This document shows positions 1-8,576 of a stretch of DNA of 64,000 bases, piece after piece. The stretch covers positions 248,001 through 312,000 of the forward strand of contig CAXXUJ010000002.1 in assembly GCA_963677695.2 (NCBI GenBank), given 5' to 3'. A program made the translations under genes and the position numbers. A model generated the notes under the pieces. The model was not told where the DNA came from, made no database searches, and saw only the letters and a list, made by a program, of their open reading frames with translations. Positions within the stretch are counted from its first letter, which is position 1. Every line of letters starts with the position of its first letter. The DNA comes from SABI01 sp963677695 (GTDB lineage: Bacteria > Spirochaetota > Spirochaetia > Sphaerochaetales > Sphaerochaetaceae).

Positions 1-199
1 AGAGGGCATCAGCAGGAATGAGTGCGGCCTTGCCGATCACGGCAATCCTTTCAAGCGGCAGCTGCACTGATACTTCAGTACCTGATGCATCGAATGCACT
101 GTTTGTCTCTGCGCTGCTCTGTTCCATCGTTCCCGCGGCATAGATGCCGGACAGGGAGAAGATAACAAGGAGAAGTATAATGAAAAGTTTCTGTTTCAT
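1..199 (-). CDS. ABC transporter substrate-binding protein, 5' part only
   Basis: Only the first 66 codons lie in the window; the gene runs off the left edge. The product opens with a lysine-containing n-region, a run of Ile/Leu/Val and an Ala-rich cleavage site near residue 21, so it is exported. After a polar linker comes a segment reading LERIAVIGKAAL. That kind of segment, with a conserved Arg followed by a beta strand, is typical at the start of the metal-siderophore/cobalamin type of periplasmic binding domain. The start ATG is preceded by GAGG about 8 bases upstream, and a good promoter lies further upstream. The substrate cannot be told from this fragment. Confidence 0.6.
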   Translation of the reverse strand, partial: MKQKLFIILLLVIFSLSGIYAAGTMEQSSAETNSAFDASGTEVSVQLPLERIAVIGKAALIPADAL

Positions 200-233
200 G
201 GAGGGACCTCGGAGAAATGGGATATCTGGGTAC

Positions 234-262
234 ATCATACCATTATTCATGTGAGAATACAA
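234..262 (-). promoter_or_regulatory. Promoter of the substrate-binding protein gene
   Basis: Read on the minus strand: -35 TTGTAT (257-262), 17-base spacer, -10 TATGAT (234-239). It is correctly placed about 35 bases upstream of the ATG at 199. Confidence 0.6.
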
Positions 263-356
263 TGGAATGAGGACTCGTTCTTATTTGATCCGGAAATCTT
301 GATTCACTGAGCGATTCAGAGTACTCTGTCAATACATTTAGATACGGGTGAACAGA

Positions 357-1664
357 ATGAACGAATATACAGTAAGAGATAGAATTGCACAGGCACGTAA
401 AAAACAGAGAGTGCTTGAAACCCTTACCGGTGAAGAGCGGAACAGCATGCTTGAAAGGATAGCGGAAGCTCTTTCAGCCTCTTCAGACAGGATTGAACAG
501 GCAAATGAGAGAGACCTTGAACGGAGCCGCAAGGAAGACCTTGCCGGTCCTCTGCTCAAACGCCTTGTCTTCAATTCCAAAAAGATCGAGGGAGTCTGTA
601 CCGGTATAAGGCAGATCGCTTCCATGAAAAACCCACTGGGAAAGGTTGTCGAAAAGCGTAAGCTTGATGAAGGACTCATCCTCAGTAAAATTCTCGTTCC
701 CATCGGTGTGATCGGTATGATCTTCGAATCTCGTCCCGATGCCCTTGTTCAGATCGTCTCCCTTGCCCTGAAAAGCGGAAATGCAATTGTATTGAAAGGG
801 GGAAGGGAAGCACTTGAAACGAACCAGTGTGTAGTGGACATCATCACTGAGACGCTGAAAAGCATGGATGCACCGTCAGAATGGATCGTCCACCTCACAA
901 GCAGAGAGGATGTATCCCAGATGCTCACCCTCAATGACATGATCGATCTTGTCATTCCCAGAGGTTCCAACGAATTCGTTCAGTACGTAATGAAGAACTC
1001 TCTTATACCTGTACTCGGCCACGCCGACGGCCTCTGTGCCCTCTACATTGATGACAAGGCCGATATGAACATGGCAGTCTCTGTTGCTGTTGATTCCAAG
1101 TGCCAGTACCCCTCTGTCTGCAATGCAGTCGAGACACTCCTTGTAAACGAAGATGTCGCAGAGAAGTTCATCCCTGCCTTTGCCGAAGCAACTTCTTCCT
1201 ATCCCGTGGTGATCCACGGTGATGAGACAACCTGTTCTCTCATTCCCGGTGCTGTCCCTGCAACCGATGAAGACTGGGATACGGAGTATCTCGACTATGA
1301 AGTTGCTATCAAGGTTGTAGCCAGTATGGACGAAGCTATCGAACATATCGGGGAGCACAGCTCTAAACATACCGATGCGATCGTCACTTCGGATGAAAAG
1401 AAAGCGGAAGAATTTCTGAGACGTGTCGATTCAGCCGATGTGTTCCATAACTGTTCCACCCGGTTTGCTGACGGATTCCGTTATGGACTCGGTGCGGAGG
1501 TGGGAATCAGTACGCAGAAAATCCATGCGAGGGGACCGGTAGGAATTGAAGGTCTGGTAACGTTCAAATGGCTGTTGAGAGGTCACGGAGAAAGGGTCGC
1601 AGACTATGAAGGTGAGAAGACCTTCATCCATGAGGACCTTCCCCTCTCTGATGAGGCTGAATGA
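357..1664 (+). CDS. proA: Gamma-glutamyl phosphate reductase
   Basis: Second enzyme of proline synthesis: NADPH-dependent reduction of glutamyl-5-phosphate to glutamate semialdehyde in the cytoplasm. About 435 residues, the usual ProA length. Visible hallmarks are PIGVIGMIFESRPD, the LKGGREA segment and the catalytic-cysteine region YPSVCNAVETLLV, followed by a C-terminal HARGPVGIEGL motif. I prefer ATG 357 to an in-frame GTG at 348, because GGGTGA at 346-351 would serve as ribosome-binding site for the ATG. It overlaps proB by 4 bases (ATGA), so the pair is translationally coupled. The order is proA-proB, the reverse of the common proBA, and proC lies in a separate facing operon. Confidence 0.95.
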   Translation: MNEYTVRDRIAQARKKQRVLETLTGEERNSMLERIAEALSASSDRIEQANERDLERSRKEDLAGPLLKRLVFNSKKIEGVCTGIRQIASMKNPLGKVVEKRKLDEGLILSKILVPIGVIGMIFESRPDALVQIVSLALKSGNAIVLKGGREALETNQCVVDIITETLKSMDAPSEWIVHLTSREDVSQMLTLNDMIDLVIPRGSNEFVQYVMKNSLIPVLGHADGLCALYIDDKADMNMAVSVAVDSKCQYPSVCNAVETLLVNEDVAEKFIPAFAEATSSYPVVIHGDETTCSLIPGAVPATDEDWDTEYLDYEVAIKVVASMDEAIEHIGEHSSKHTDAIVTSDEKKAEEFLRRVDSADVFHNCSTRFADGFRYGLGAEVGISTQKIHARGPVGIEGLVTFKWLLRGHGERVADYEGEKTFIHEDLPLSDEAE

Positions 1665-2776
1665 TGAGTGAACGTGATTTTTCTCATGTGAAGAGAATTG
1701 TCGTCAAGGTGGGAACGAACCTTATCAGTCGTCCCGGGGGAATATCGAGTGAACGCCTTGAGGCGATCGTTTCCGATATCGTGGCCTTGAAGGCTGCCGG
1801 GTATGATGTCCTCCTTGTCACCAGCGGTGCTGTCGGTCTCGGTGCAGGTGAGATCAATCTTTCCGGCAAGGTGAAGGGTGTGGTCATGAGGCAGACCTGT
1901 GCCTCGATCGGACAGCCGATTCTCATGAGCCACTACCGCAATGCCTTTGCAAAGCATGGACAGGTCTGTTCTCAGATCCTTGTCACAACCAACGAATTGA
2001 ATGACAGGGTCACCTATGTGAACCTGATGAACTCGGTGAATTCCCTTCTCGATCACAATGTCATTCCCGTTTTCAACGAAAATGATACAGTGAGTACCGA
2101 TGAAGTTGGGACCGCTGTCGGTGACAATGACCGACTCAGCGCATATATAGCGAACAAGGTAGATGCTCAGCTTCTCGTCCTCCTAACCGATATCGAAGGA
2201 CTCTATACAGAAGATCCGAAGAAGAACAGTGAAGCACAGCTTCTTCATGAGGTGCATGAGATCACACCTGAGATCCTTGCAAGTGCAGGGTCTGCCGGTT
2301 CCGTTCACTCCACCGGTGGGATGAAGACGAAACTTCTCGCTGCGCGCATTGCATCCTACGGTGGATGTTCCACCCTCATCGCGAGCGGGTATGAAAGCGG
2401 TATCCTCACTCGGATCATTCAGGGAGAGGATGTTGGAACTCATTTCCATCCTCTGAAGAGGATGAGCCAGCGTGCACGCTGGATTCTCCATTCAGATACC
2501 TCTGCCACGATCCAAATCGACGAGGGAGCGGTGAGGGCTCTGAGAAACCATAAGAGTCTCCTTCCCAGCGGGATTATCAGAGTGGAAGGGGTCTTCCGTT
2601 CCGGTGATGTCGTGATGATCAATGATATTGCAAAGGCTGTTCCGTATTACAACAGCACGGAAATCATAGAGAGGATCGGCAAGCACAGCAGTGCTATGCA
2701 TGCCGGTCTCAAGCAGGGGAGGCCTGATGTGATATTCAGGCCGGAGGATATCGTATTTCTCGATCATGCAGAATAG
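1661..2776 (+). CDS. proB: Glutamate 5-kinase with PUA domain
   Basis: First and normally proline-inhibited step of proline synthesis: ATP-dependent phosphorylation of glutamate. 371 residues. The amino acid kinase domain (about 1-260) shows the N-terminal VVKVGTNLI, the SGAVGLGAGEI motif and the FNENDTVSTDE segment with its acidic residues. The last ~95 residues form the PUA domain found in full-length ProB. Start is ATG 1661 or the adjacent ATG 1664; the first gives the 4-base overlap with proA. It overlaps the next gene by 11 bases. Confidence 0.95.
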   Translation: MMSERDFSHVKRIVVKVGTNLISRPGGISSERLEAIVSDIVALKAAGYDVLLVTSGAVGLGAGEINLSGKVKGVVMRQTCASIGQPILMSHYRNAFAKHGQVCSQILVTTNELNDRVTYVNLMNSVNSLLDHNVIPVFNENDTVSTDEVGTAVGDNDRLSAYIANKVDAQLLVLLTDIEGLYTEDPKKNSEAQLLHEVHEITPEILASAGSAGSVHSTGGMKTKLLAARIASYGGCSTLIASGYESGILTRIIQGEDVGTHFHPLKRMSQRARWILHSDTSATIQIDEGAVRALRNHKSLLPSGIIRVEGVFRSGDVVMINDIAKAVPYYNSTEIIERIGKHSSAMHAGLKQGRPDVIFRPEDIVFLDHAE

Positions 2777-3686
2777 TTACCATGTGTACCGAAGCAGACA
2801 GGATGTAGGGAGCCGGATCAGATACCTCCACAGCGAGGTACGGCTCTCCATTGCCCTCATTGATATGGGGGGAGCTGAAGCACTCATTGATGCGATAGAG
2901 TATTATCATACGACGATGAACTGGCCCCTGATCGTCTTTCTCAGTGACAGGCAGGAGAACCTCGCTGAACTGAGAATGCAGTTTCCCCTTGTCTCCTTCA
3001 TACACTTTCCCCAGCCTGTCTCTACCGGAGCCATGATCAATGTGATGGCCAATGAATGCTACGCAACCTATTTCCTCGTCACCCGAAGTGATCTTCGTAT
3101 CCCCTTTTTCAACAGCGATGAGGTGCTCAATCTGTTCGAGAAAGGAAAGAACCCTGCAATGCTCACTCCTGTTGTGAGGGACCGTTTCAATGAACTGATC
3201 CCCACTGTGGAAGTTCCCCGGATGCAGAAGTTCTTCATAGATCCGCTGCCATTCATTCCCTCAGGTAAGAAGGAAGGGACGCTCTATCCGTTCATGGGGC
3301 TCGGGATCTACGAGAGAGCGCTCTTTCAGAGACTCAGAGGGTATGATGAGGAGATATCGGGAGAGTACTGGCAGTTCCTCGATTTCGGTATGAGGTGCTG
3401 GCTTTACGGCTATTCGATCTTCTCCGTTCCCTTCATCGAGATGCATTTCCCCTACAGACAGTTCATTATTGAGAACAGGACACCCGATTCCGGCTTGAAC
3501 AGGGTCATGACCAAGTCGCTTGCTTTCAGGCAGGTGAAAGGTAAGAACTCTATACGAAGAATTGGAAAAAGGACCGATACTGCCTACCTGAAGAATGAGA
3601 TGAAAAAACGGATGGCGCTGTTCAAGATGGATATCGATGAACTGATCGAGAACTGGATTCCCCCCGAAGGACAGGAGGTTACCTGA
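2766..3686 (+). CDS. Glycosyltransferase-like protein (GT-A fold, family 2-like), function unknown
   Basis: 306 residues, no signal peptide and no membrane span. The N-terminal half alternates hydrophobic strands with helices and contains VTRSDLRIPFF at about residue 107, a position where GT-A enzymes carry a metal-binding Asp. Near residues 195-240, YDEEISGEYWQFLDFGMRCWLYGY resembles the acceptor-side region of family 2 glycosyltransferases. The C-terminal 60 residues are basic. The classical DxD is not clear, so this may be a divergent or non-catalytic member. It starts inside the end of proB and ends one base into the amidase gene, so it is co-transcribed with both. A role in envelope sugar chemistry is inferred from fold and neighbour only. 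Confidence 0.5.
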   Translation: MQNSYHVYRSRQDVGSRIRYLHSEVRLSIALIDMGGAEALIDAIEYYHTTMNWPLIVFLSDRQENLAELRMQFPLVSFIHFPQPVSTGAMINVMANECYATYFLVTRSDLRIPFFNSDEVLNLFEKGKNPAMLTPVVRDRFNELIPTVEVPRMQKFFIDPLPFIPSGKKEGTLYPFMGLGIYERALFQRLRGYDEEISGEYWQFLDFGMRCWLYGYSIFSVPFIEMHFPYRQFIIENRTPDSGLNRVMTKSLAFRQVKGKNSIRRIGKRTDTAYLKNEMKKRMALFKMDIDELIENWIPPEGQEVT

Positions 3687-4420
3687 TGCGTCGACTGACT
3701 CTCCTCGTGTGTTCACTCCTCTTCGCTTTGCAGCTCTCTGCTTCGACCATCTCCTCTTATCCGATATCGACAGTGATTCTCGATCCCGGTCACGGAGGGT
3801 ACGACCCCGGAGCGGTTTCGAACGACAGAGACCCGATACTCGAGAAAGACCTGACCCTTGAACTGGCATTCAGGATAGGGGATGAACTGGAACATGAGAG
3901 TGATATCAATGTCCTGTATACACGTATCGATGATTCTTTCGTCTCTCTTGAAGACCGCCTTGCACTGGCCAATTCTGTCTTCCCCGGCATGGATCAGCGG
4001 GCGCTGTTCGTCTCTCTTCACTTCAACGCATCGACAGCTGAGGAAGCCAGCGGCTTCGAAGTGCTGGTGAAGAACGAACTGAAAGCAGTTCCCTTCCTCC
4101 TTTCAGACTCTCCGGACTGGAGAATTTCCTATTTCGCCACCGCTTCTCTGAAGACCTTCCAGCAGGAACTCAACCTTGACAATCTGGAACTTGCCCGTTC
4201 TCTGATGAATTCCTTCTCCGATATGTTCCCCTCACGCAAGGATAGGGGAATCAAGGAACAGGATATCTATGTGCTCAACGGATCGATATGGCCTGCGGCC
4301 CTGGTCGAGAGCGGTTTTCTTACTAACGAGGAGGAGTGTGCAATAATAAGCGACCCTTCCTGGATAGAAAGGGCCGCTGAAGCTATTGCTGAGGGTATTC
4401 TCACCTATATCAACGAATAA
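3686..4420 (+). CDS. N-acetylmuramoyl-L-alanine amidase (Amidase_3 family)
   Basis: Zinc amidase that cuts the bond between N-acetylmuramic acid and L-alanine of peptidoglycan. 244 residues: signal peptide (1-20, ending LSASTI), then one Amidase_3 domain. Zinc and catalytic motifs are visible: ILDPGHGGYDPGA (first His), LEKDLTLELA (Glu), FVSLHFNAS (second His) and ALVESGFLTNEEE (catalytic Glu) near the end. There is no separate cell-wall binding or AMIN domain. A strong site, AGGAGGT, precedes ATG 3686, which overlaps the upstream stop by one base. The stop codon directly abuts the stop of the facing pncB gene, leaving no room for a terminator. Confidence 0.88.
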   Translation: MRRLTLLVCSLLFALQLSASTISSYPISTVILDPGHGGYDPGAVSNDRDPILEKDLTLELAFRIGDELEHESDINVLYTRIDDSFVSLEDRLALANSVFPGMDQRALFVSLHFNASTAEEASGFEVLVKNELKAVPFLLSDSPDWRISYFATASLKTFQQELNLDNLELARSLMNSFSDMFPSRKDRGIKEQDIYVLNGSIWPAALVESGFLTNEEECAIISDPSWIERAAEAIAEGILTYINE

Positions 4421-5875
4421 TTATCTGTCGAGCGCTTCCTGCTTCTCTTTCGCCTGAAGGACAAGGTCTGTCTTGAGATCCTTGAGTTCCTTGCTGAGGG
4501 AAACCTTGTAGATGTGAGGGTTGATCATTCTCAGGTAGGATGGATGGAAGGATTCAAGGTTCTTCTTCACCCGTGATTGTATCTCTCTCAGGCTGACTGC
4601 CTCTTCCGTTCTTTTCCCCTCTTTCATGATGAGATTAAGAAGAGGTTTGAAGGAGTCGTACCTTCTTCCCCTGAGCATGAAATAATCGGCGTCAGTGACG
4701 GGGTGGTGGAAGACGATATCCTCTCCTGCCGCTATAGATTCTTTTTCTAGGGTGATGAGGTCACCGAGGGCGAGTCCGTCCTTGTCAAAGAATCGGTAGA
4801 CCTGTTTTCTTCCCGGATTGGTTGCTTTTTCGAAGGAGTTGCTCAGCTTCATGACAGGGTTTGCTGTTCCATCTTCCGAGCAGGTTGCAGCAAGCTTGTA
4901 CACTCCGTTGAGAGAGCTCTGGTTTCCTCCGGTGACGAGGTGGGTCCCGATACCGTAGACGTCGATGGGAACTGAGTCGCTTACGAAGGTTTCTATGATC
5001 TCTTCTGTCAGGTCGTTACTTACTACGATCTTCGCATCCTCAAGTCCTGCATCGTCAAGACGCTTTCTGATCTCTCTGCTCAGGTAACTCAAGTCTCCGC
5101 TGTCTATTCTTACCGAGAGTTTCTTCCCTTTCTCTTTCAGTTCGAGGCCGACGGTGATCGCATGTTCGATACCTGATCCGAGGGTGTCAAAGGTGTCGAT
5201 AAGGAGAACCGCGTTATCAGGATAGAGATCGGCAAAGATTCTGAAGGCTTCGAGTTCGTCACCGATAGACATGATCCAGCTGTGTGCCATCGTTCCCGAG
5301 GCGGGAATGTCGAATGCTTTCCCTGCGAGGGTGTTGCTCGTAGCGACACAGCCACCGACGAAGGCGGCTCTGCTTGCGCACAGTGCTCCATCACCTCCCT
5401 GAGCGCGTCTGAGACCGAACTCAAGGATCGGAGCTCCCTTGGCTGCATGCACCATGCGGGAGGCCTTGGTAGCAATGAGAGACTGGAAATTGATCGTATT
5501 CAGCAGCATCCCCTCAATCAGCTGGGTTTCAACCAGACTTCCCTCGATCCTGATAAGCGGTTCGTTGGGGAACGCGATGGAACCTTCTTCCATTGCATAG
5601 ATATCGCCGGAGAACTTGAAGGTGGCAAGGTAGGATAGGAATTCGTCATCGAACTTGCCCAGACCTCTCAGATATTCGATATCGGAAGCGGAGAAGGAGA
5701 ACGCTTCGATATTTCTGATCAGGTCATTGAGTCCTGTGAAGACAACATATCCTCCGTTGAAGGGATTTGTCCTGTAGAACATGTCGAAGACTACTTTCGG
5801 ATTGATATCCTTCTTGAAGTAGCCGTACATCATGGTGAGTTCATAGAAATCGGTGGTAAGTGCTGAATAATCCAT
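4421..5875 (-). CDS. pncB: Nicotinate phosphoribosyltransferase
   Basis: NAD salvage: joins nicotinate and PRPP to give nicotinate mononucleotide, using ATP. 484 residues, the length of the bacterial long form. The opening LTTDFYELTMMYGYF, EFGLRRAQGGDGAL, SGTMAHSWIMS and FVSDSVPIDVYGIGTHLVTGG segments are characteristic of the family. GGGAGAG lies just upstream of the ATG. It is the last gene of the leftward murE-to-pncB run, 9 bases after serS. Confidence 0.93.
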   Translation of the reverse strand: MDYSALTTDFYELTMMYGYFKKDINPKVVFDMFYRTNPFNGGYVVFTGLNDLIRNIEAFSFSASDIEYLRGLGKFDDEFLSYLATFKFSGDIYAMEEGSIAFPNEPLIRIEGSLVETQLIEGMLLNTINFQSLIATKASRMVHAAKGAPILEFGLRRAQGGDGALCASRAAFVGGCVATSNTLAGKAFDIPASGTMAHSWIMSIGDELEAFRIFADLYPDNAVLLIDTFDTLGSGIEHAITVGLELKEKGKKLSVRIDSGDLSYLSREIRKRLDDAGLEDAKIVVSNDLTEEIIETFVSDSVPIDVYGIGTHLVTGGNQSSLNGVYKLAATCSEDGTANPVMKLSNSFEKATNPGRKQVYRFFDKDGLALGDLITLEKESIAAGEDIVFHHPVTDADYFMLRGRRYDSFKPLLNLIMKEGKRTEEAVSLREIQSRVKKNLESFHPSYLRMINPHIYKVSLSKELKDLKTDLVLQAKEKQEALDR

Positions 5876-5884
5876 TGTCTCTCC

Positions 5885-7168
5885 CTAGCGAGTTTTCTTC
5901 TCGATTCTGGTGATACCCATGTAGGGGACGAGGGCTTCAGGGATCACGATTGAGCCGTCAGCCATCTGGTAGTTCTCCATCACTGCAACCATCGCTCTGC
6001 TGATTGCGATAGCTGTTCCGTTGAGGAGGTGTACGAACTCGGTCGACCCGTCTTCCTTTCGGTAACGGACGCCGAGGCGGCGTGCCTGGTAATCGGTACA
6101 GTTGCTAGTGCTTGTCACTTCACCGTACTCGCCATCCTCTCCTCTTCCGGGCATCCATGCCTCTATGTCGAATTTTCGGAAGGCAGGTGCACCGAGGTCG
6201 CCGGTACAGGTATCGACGATACGATAGGGGATGCCGAGTCCGCGGAAGATCTCCTCTTCGATTCTAAGGAGGGTCTCATGGAGCTTTTCACTCTCTTCAG
6301 GCTTGCAGTAGACAAACATCTCGAGCTTGCTGAACTGGTGGACCCGGTAGAGTCCTTTTGAATACTGACCGGCACCGCCAGCTTCGCGGCGGAAACAGTG
6401 AGAGAGTCCCGACATGAGGATGGGAAGGTCAGATTCATTCAGAATCTTACCTGCATGGTATCCTCCGAGGGTGATCTCGGCGGTTCCGACGAGGCAGGTG
6501 TCGGTTCCTTCAATGGTGTAGATATTCGATTCCTCCCCTCTGGGGTTGAATCCTATCCCTTCGACAACGTCCTGTCTGGCGATATCGGGAGTGATGGTGA
6601 GAGTGAATCCGTGGGAGCGGAGGATGTCGAGGGTATAGCGCTCGAGGGCGAGCTCGAGGAGTACAGCTTCATTCTTCAGGTAATAGAACTTCGGTCCGCT
6701 GACTCTGGTTGCCGTCTCGAAATCGATAAGGTCGAGTTCCTCACCGAGAACGACATGGTCCTTGGCCTTGAATGCGAACTTTTCGGCTTTTCCCCATCTC
6801 TTGATCTCAGTGTTGTCCTTGTCCTCTTTACCGACAGGGGCAGAAGGGTGGGCATAGTTGGGGATCAGCTTGGCAAGCTCGAAGTAGGCTTCTTCGGTAC
6901 CTTTGAGCTGCTCTTCCTGTACTGCGATCTTCTCCTTGAGGCTTTTTCCTTCCTCAATGAGGGCAGTGCGCTGCTCGGCTTCCATCTTGCCCTTCATCTT
7001 CTTCGCATTCTCGTTTCGTTCCATGCGAAGTGATTCTACTTCACCAAGGAGGGCAGATCTCTTCTCCTGAAGGGCGAGTAGTTCTTCAAGGTCGATACTC
7101 AGTCCCCTGTTCTTAATATTCTGGGCTATTTCATCTTTTCGTGCAGATAACTGTCTCAGGTCAATCAT
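5885..7168 (-). CDS. serS: Serine--tRNA ligase
   Basis: Charges tRNA-Ser with serine. 427 residues, the standard size. The N-terminal ~100 residues form the antiparallel coiled-coil arm (rich in Glu/Lys heptads) that grips the long variable arm of tRNA-Ser. The class II core follows, with the TAEITLGG segment, motif 2 around CFRREAGGAGQYSKGLYRVHQF and motif 3 around LNGTAIAISRAMVAVMEN. Start ATG 7168 overlaps the upstream proC by 4 bases. Confidence 0.97.
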   Translation of the reverse strand: MIDLRQLSARKDEIAQNIKNRGLSIDLEELLALQEKRSALLGEVESLRMERNENAKKMKGKMEAEQRTALIEEGKSLKEKIAVQEEQLKGTEEAYFELAKLIPNYAHPSAPVGKEDKDNTEIKRWGKAEKFAFKAKDHVVLGEELDLIDFETATRVSGPKFYYLKNEAVLLELALERYTLDILRSHGFTLTITPDIARQDVVEGIGFNPRGEESNIYTIEGTDTCLVGTAEITLGGYHAGKILNESDLPILMSGLSHCFRREAGGAGQYSKGLYRVHQFSKLEMFVYCKPEESEKLHETLLRIEEEIFRGLGIPYRIVDTCTGDLGAPAFRKFDIEAWMPGRGEDGEYGEVTSTSNCTDYQARRLGVRYRKEDGSTEFVHLLNGTAIAISRAMVAVMENYQMADGSIVIPEALVPYMGITRIEKKTR

Positions 7169-7974
7169 TTCTTTTCTTCTCTCTTTTCTGCTTGTTTTTC
7201 AAGTTCCTGTGCTTTCTGTGTGGCGGCGATGACAGCATTCATCACTGATGAACCAAAGCCTTCCTCTTCAAGCGTTTTCATTGCTTCAATGGTGGTGCCT
7301 CCAGGGCTGCACACCTTGGTTATCATACTCTGGGGGTGTTCCCCGGTATGGTTCAGCATCCCTGCGGCGCTTGCAGCCGTCTCAGCAACAATGGCAAGGG
7401 AAGTCGCGTACGGTATTCCCTGATGTACTCCTCCCATCGCCATATGATGGTATGCTGCGAACAGGTACGCTATGCCCGAACCGCTGATTCCGGTAAAGGC
7501 GCTCATCAGTTTCTCCTCAATAGGATGAACACTTCCGAAGGAGGAGGCCACTGCTGCCGCTTCAGCCTTGAATGCATCAGAGCAGTCACCTGTCGCGCAC
7601 ATCGCGGTGACAGAGGAGCCGATGGCTGCTGCCATGTTTGGCATGAAGCGGACCACCTGGGAGCTTTTCAGTCCTTCGGACAGGGTTGCAAGTGATACGC
7701 CTGCTGCTATGCTGATCCATTTCATCTCCGTTTGTTTAGAAAGAAGAGGAAAGAGGGAGGGGAGTATCTGCGGTTTCACCGCAAGGAGGGTAATCTCACA
7801 TGAGGAAAGGAGGGAGTCCATGCTCTCCGAAGCGACGGAGAGTTCCTCACAGACCTGAGCCAGCTTTGCAGCGTCGGCGTCGTACAGATGGACTGTGAAC
7901 TCTTCGTTATTTCTGAGCTGTTTTGCGATTGCAGCTCCCATGTTTCCGCAACCGATGATACCTATATCAGTCAT
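7165..7974 (-). CDS. proC: Pyrroline-5-carboxylate reductase
   Basis: Last step of proline synthesis: NAD(P)H-dependent reduction of 1-pyrroline-5-carboxylate. 269 residues. The N-terminal Rossmann fingerprint is IGIIGCGNMGAAIA. The C-terminal dimerisation/active-site part carries the diagnostic FTGISGSGIAYLF and VCSPGGTTIEAM motifs. A ribosome-binding site AGGTGA precedes the start. The gene sits between trmL and serS, far from proAB. Confidence 0.95.
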   Translation of the reverse strand: MTDIGIIGCGNMGAAIAKQLRNNEEFTVHLYDADAAKLAQVCEELSVASESMDSLLSSCEITLLAVKPQILPSLFPLLSKQTEMKWISIAAGVSLATLSEGLKSSQVVRFMPNMAAAIGSSVTAMCATGDCSDAFKAEAAAVASSFGSVHPIEEKLMSAFTGISGSGIAYLFAAYHHMAMGGVHQGIPYATSLAIVAETAASAAGMLNHTGEHPQSMITKVCSPGGTTIEAMKTLEEEGFGSSVMNAVIAATQKAQELEKQAEKREEKK

Positions 7975-7982
7975 ACATCACC

Positions 7983-8489
7983 TCATATGTGTTCGTTCCA
8001 GCTGAGACGGTGAAGTTCACCAGCTGTGACGAGATTGGAATATTCATGCTGCCGCTCCCACTCATACGCGGCGACTGCCACGGTATTGGAAAGATTGAGC
8101 GACCTGGTATGTGCCATCATAGGTACTCTGACACACCGATCAGAATAGTCTACAAGAATCGATTCTTCAATACCTCTGCTCTCCTTTCCGAAGATGAGAT
8201 AGGCATCTTTTTCCATCTCAGCCTCGCTGAAGAGCTGTTTCCCCTTCGTTGTAAAGAACCAGAGGTTATCGTTCCCATGGACTTTCAGGAATGCATCTAT
8301 GCTTTCATGCTCAACAATGGTCACATCCTTCCAGTAATCGAGTCCTGCCCTCCTCACCTGTTTCTCATCAATTGAGAAGCCAAGAGGGTGCACCAGATGG
8401 AGTGTTGCCGAGATCGCGGCACAGGTTCGGGCAATGTTTCCCGTATTCTGCGGAATCTCAGGCTCGAACAGGACTATATGCAGTGACAT
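7983..8489 (-). CDS. trmL: tRNA (cytidine/uridine-34-2'-O)-methyltransferase
   Basis: SPOUT-family methyltransferase expected to methylate the ribose at the wobble position of leucine tRNAs. 168 residues. It starts MSLHIVLFEPEIPQNTGNIA, the diagnostic TrmL opening, and carries YLIFGKESRG and VRVPM near the knotted SAM site plus SLNLSNTVAVAAYE at the C-terminus. I place the start at ATG 8489, behind a GGAGG site. The frame is open 24 codons further upstream, but those residues resemble nothing in the family. Confidence 0.93.
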   Translation of the reverse strand: MSLHIVLFEPEIPQNTGNIARTCAAISATLHLVHPLGFSIDEKQVRRAGLDYWKDVTIVEHESIDAFLKVHGNDNLWFFTTKGKQLFSEAEMEKDAYLIFGKESRGIEESILVDYSDRCVRVPMMAHTRSLNLSNTVAVAAYEWERQHEYSNLVTAGELHRLSWNEHI

Positions 8490-8576
8490 GAAAACCTCCG
8501 TGAATTTCACCGCGCGATACGCGAGGTAAGTGTCGATGCTATCATGTTTAGAGAATCTCACTCAAGGGGAAAAAGG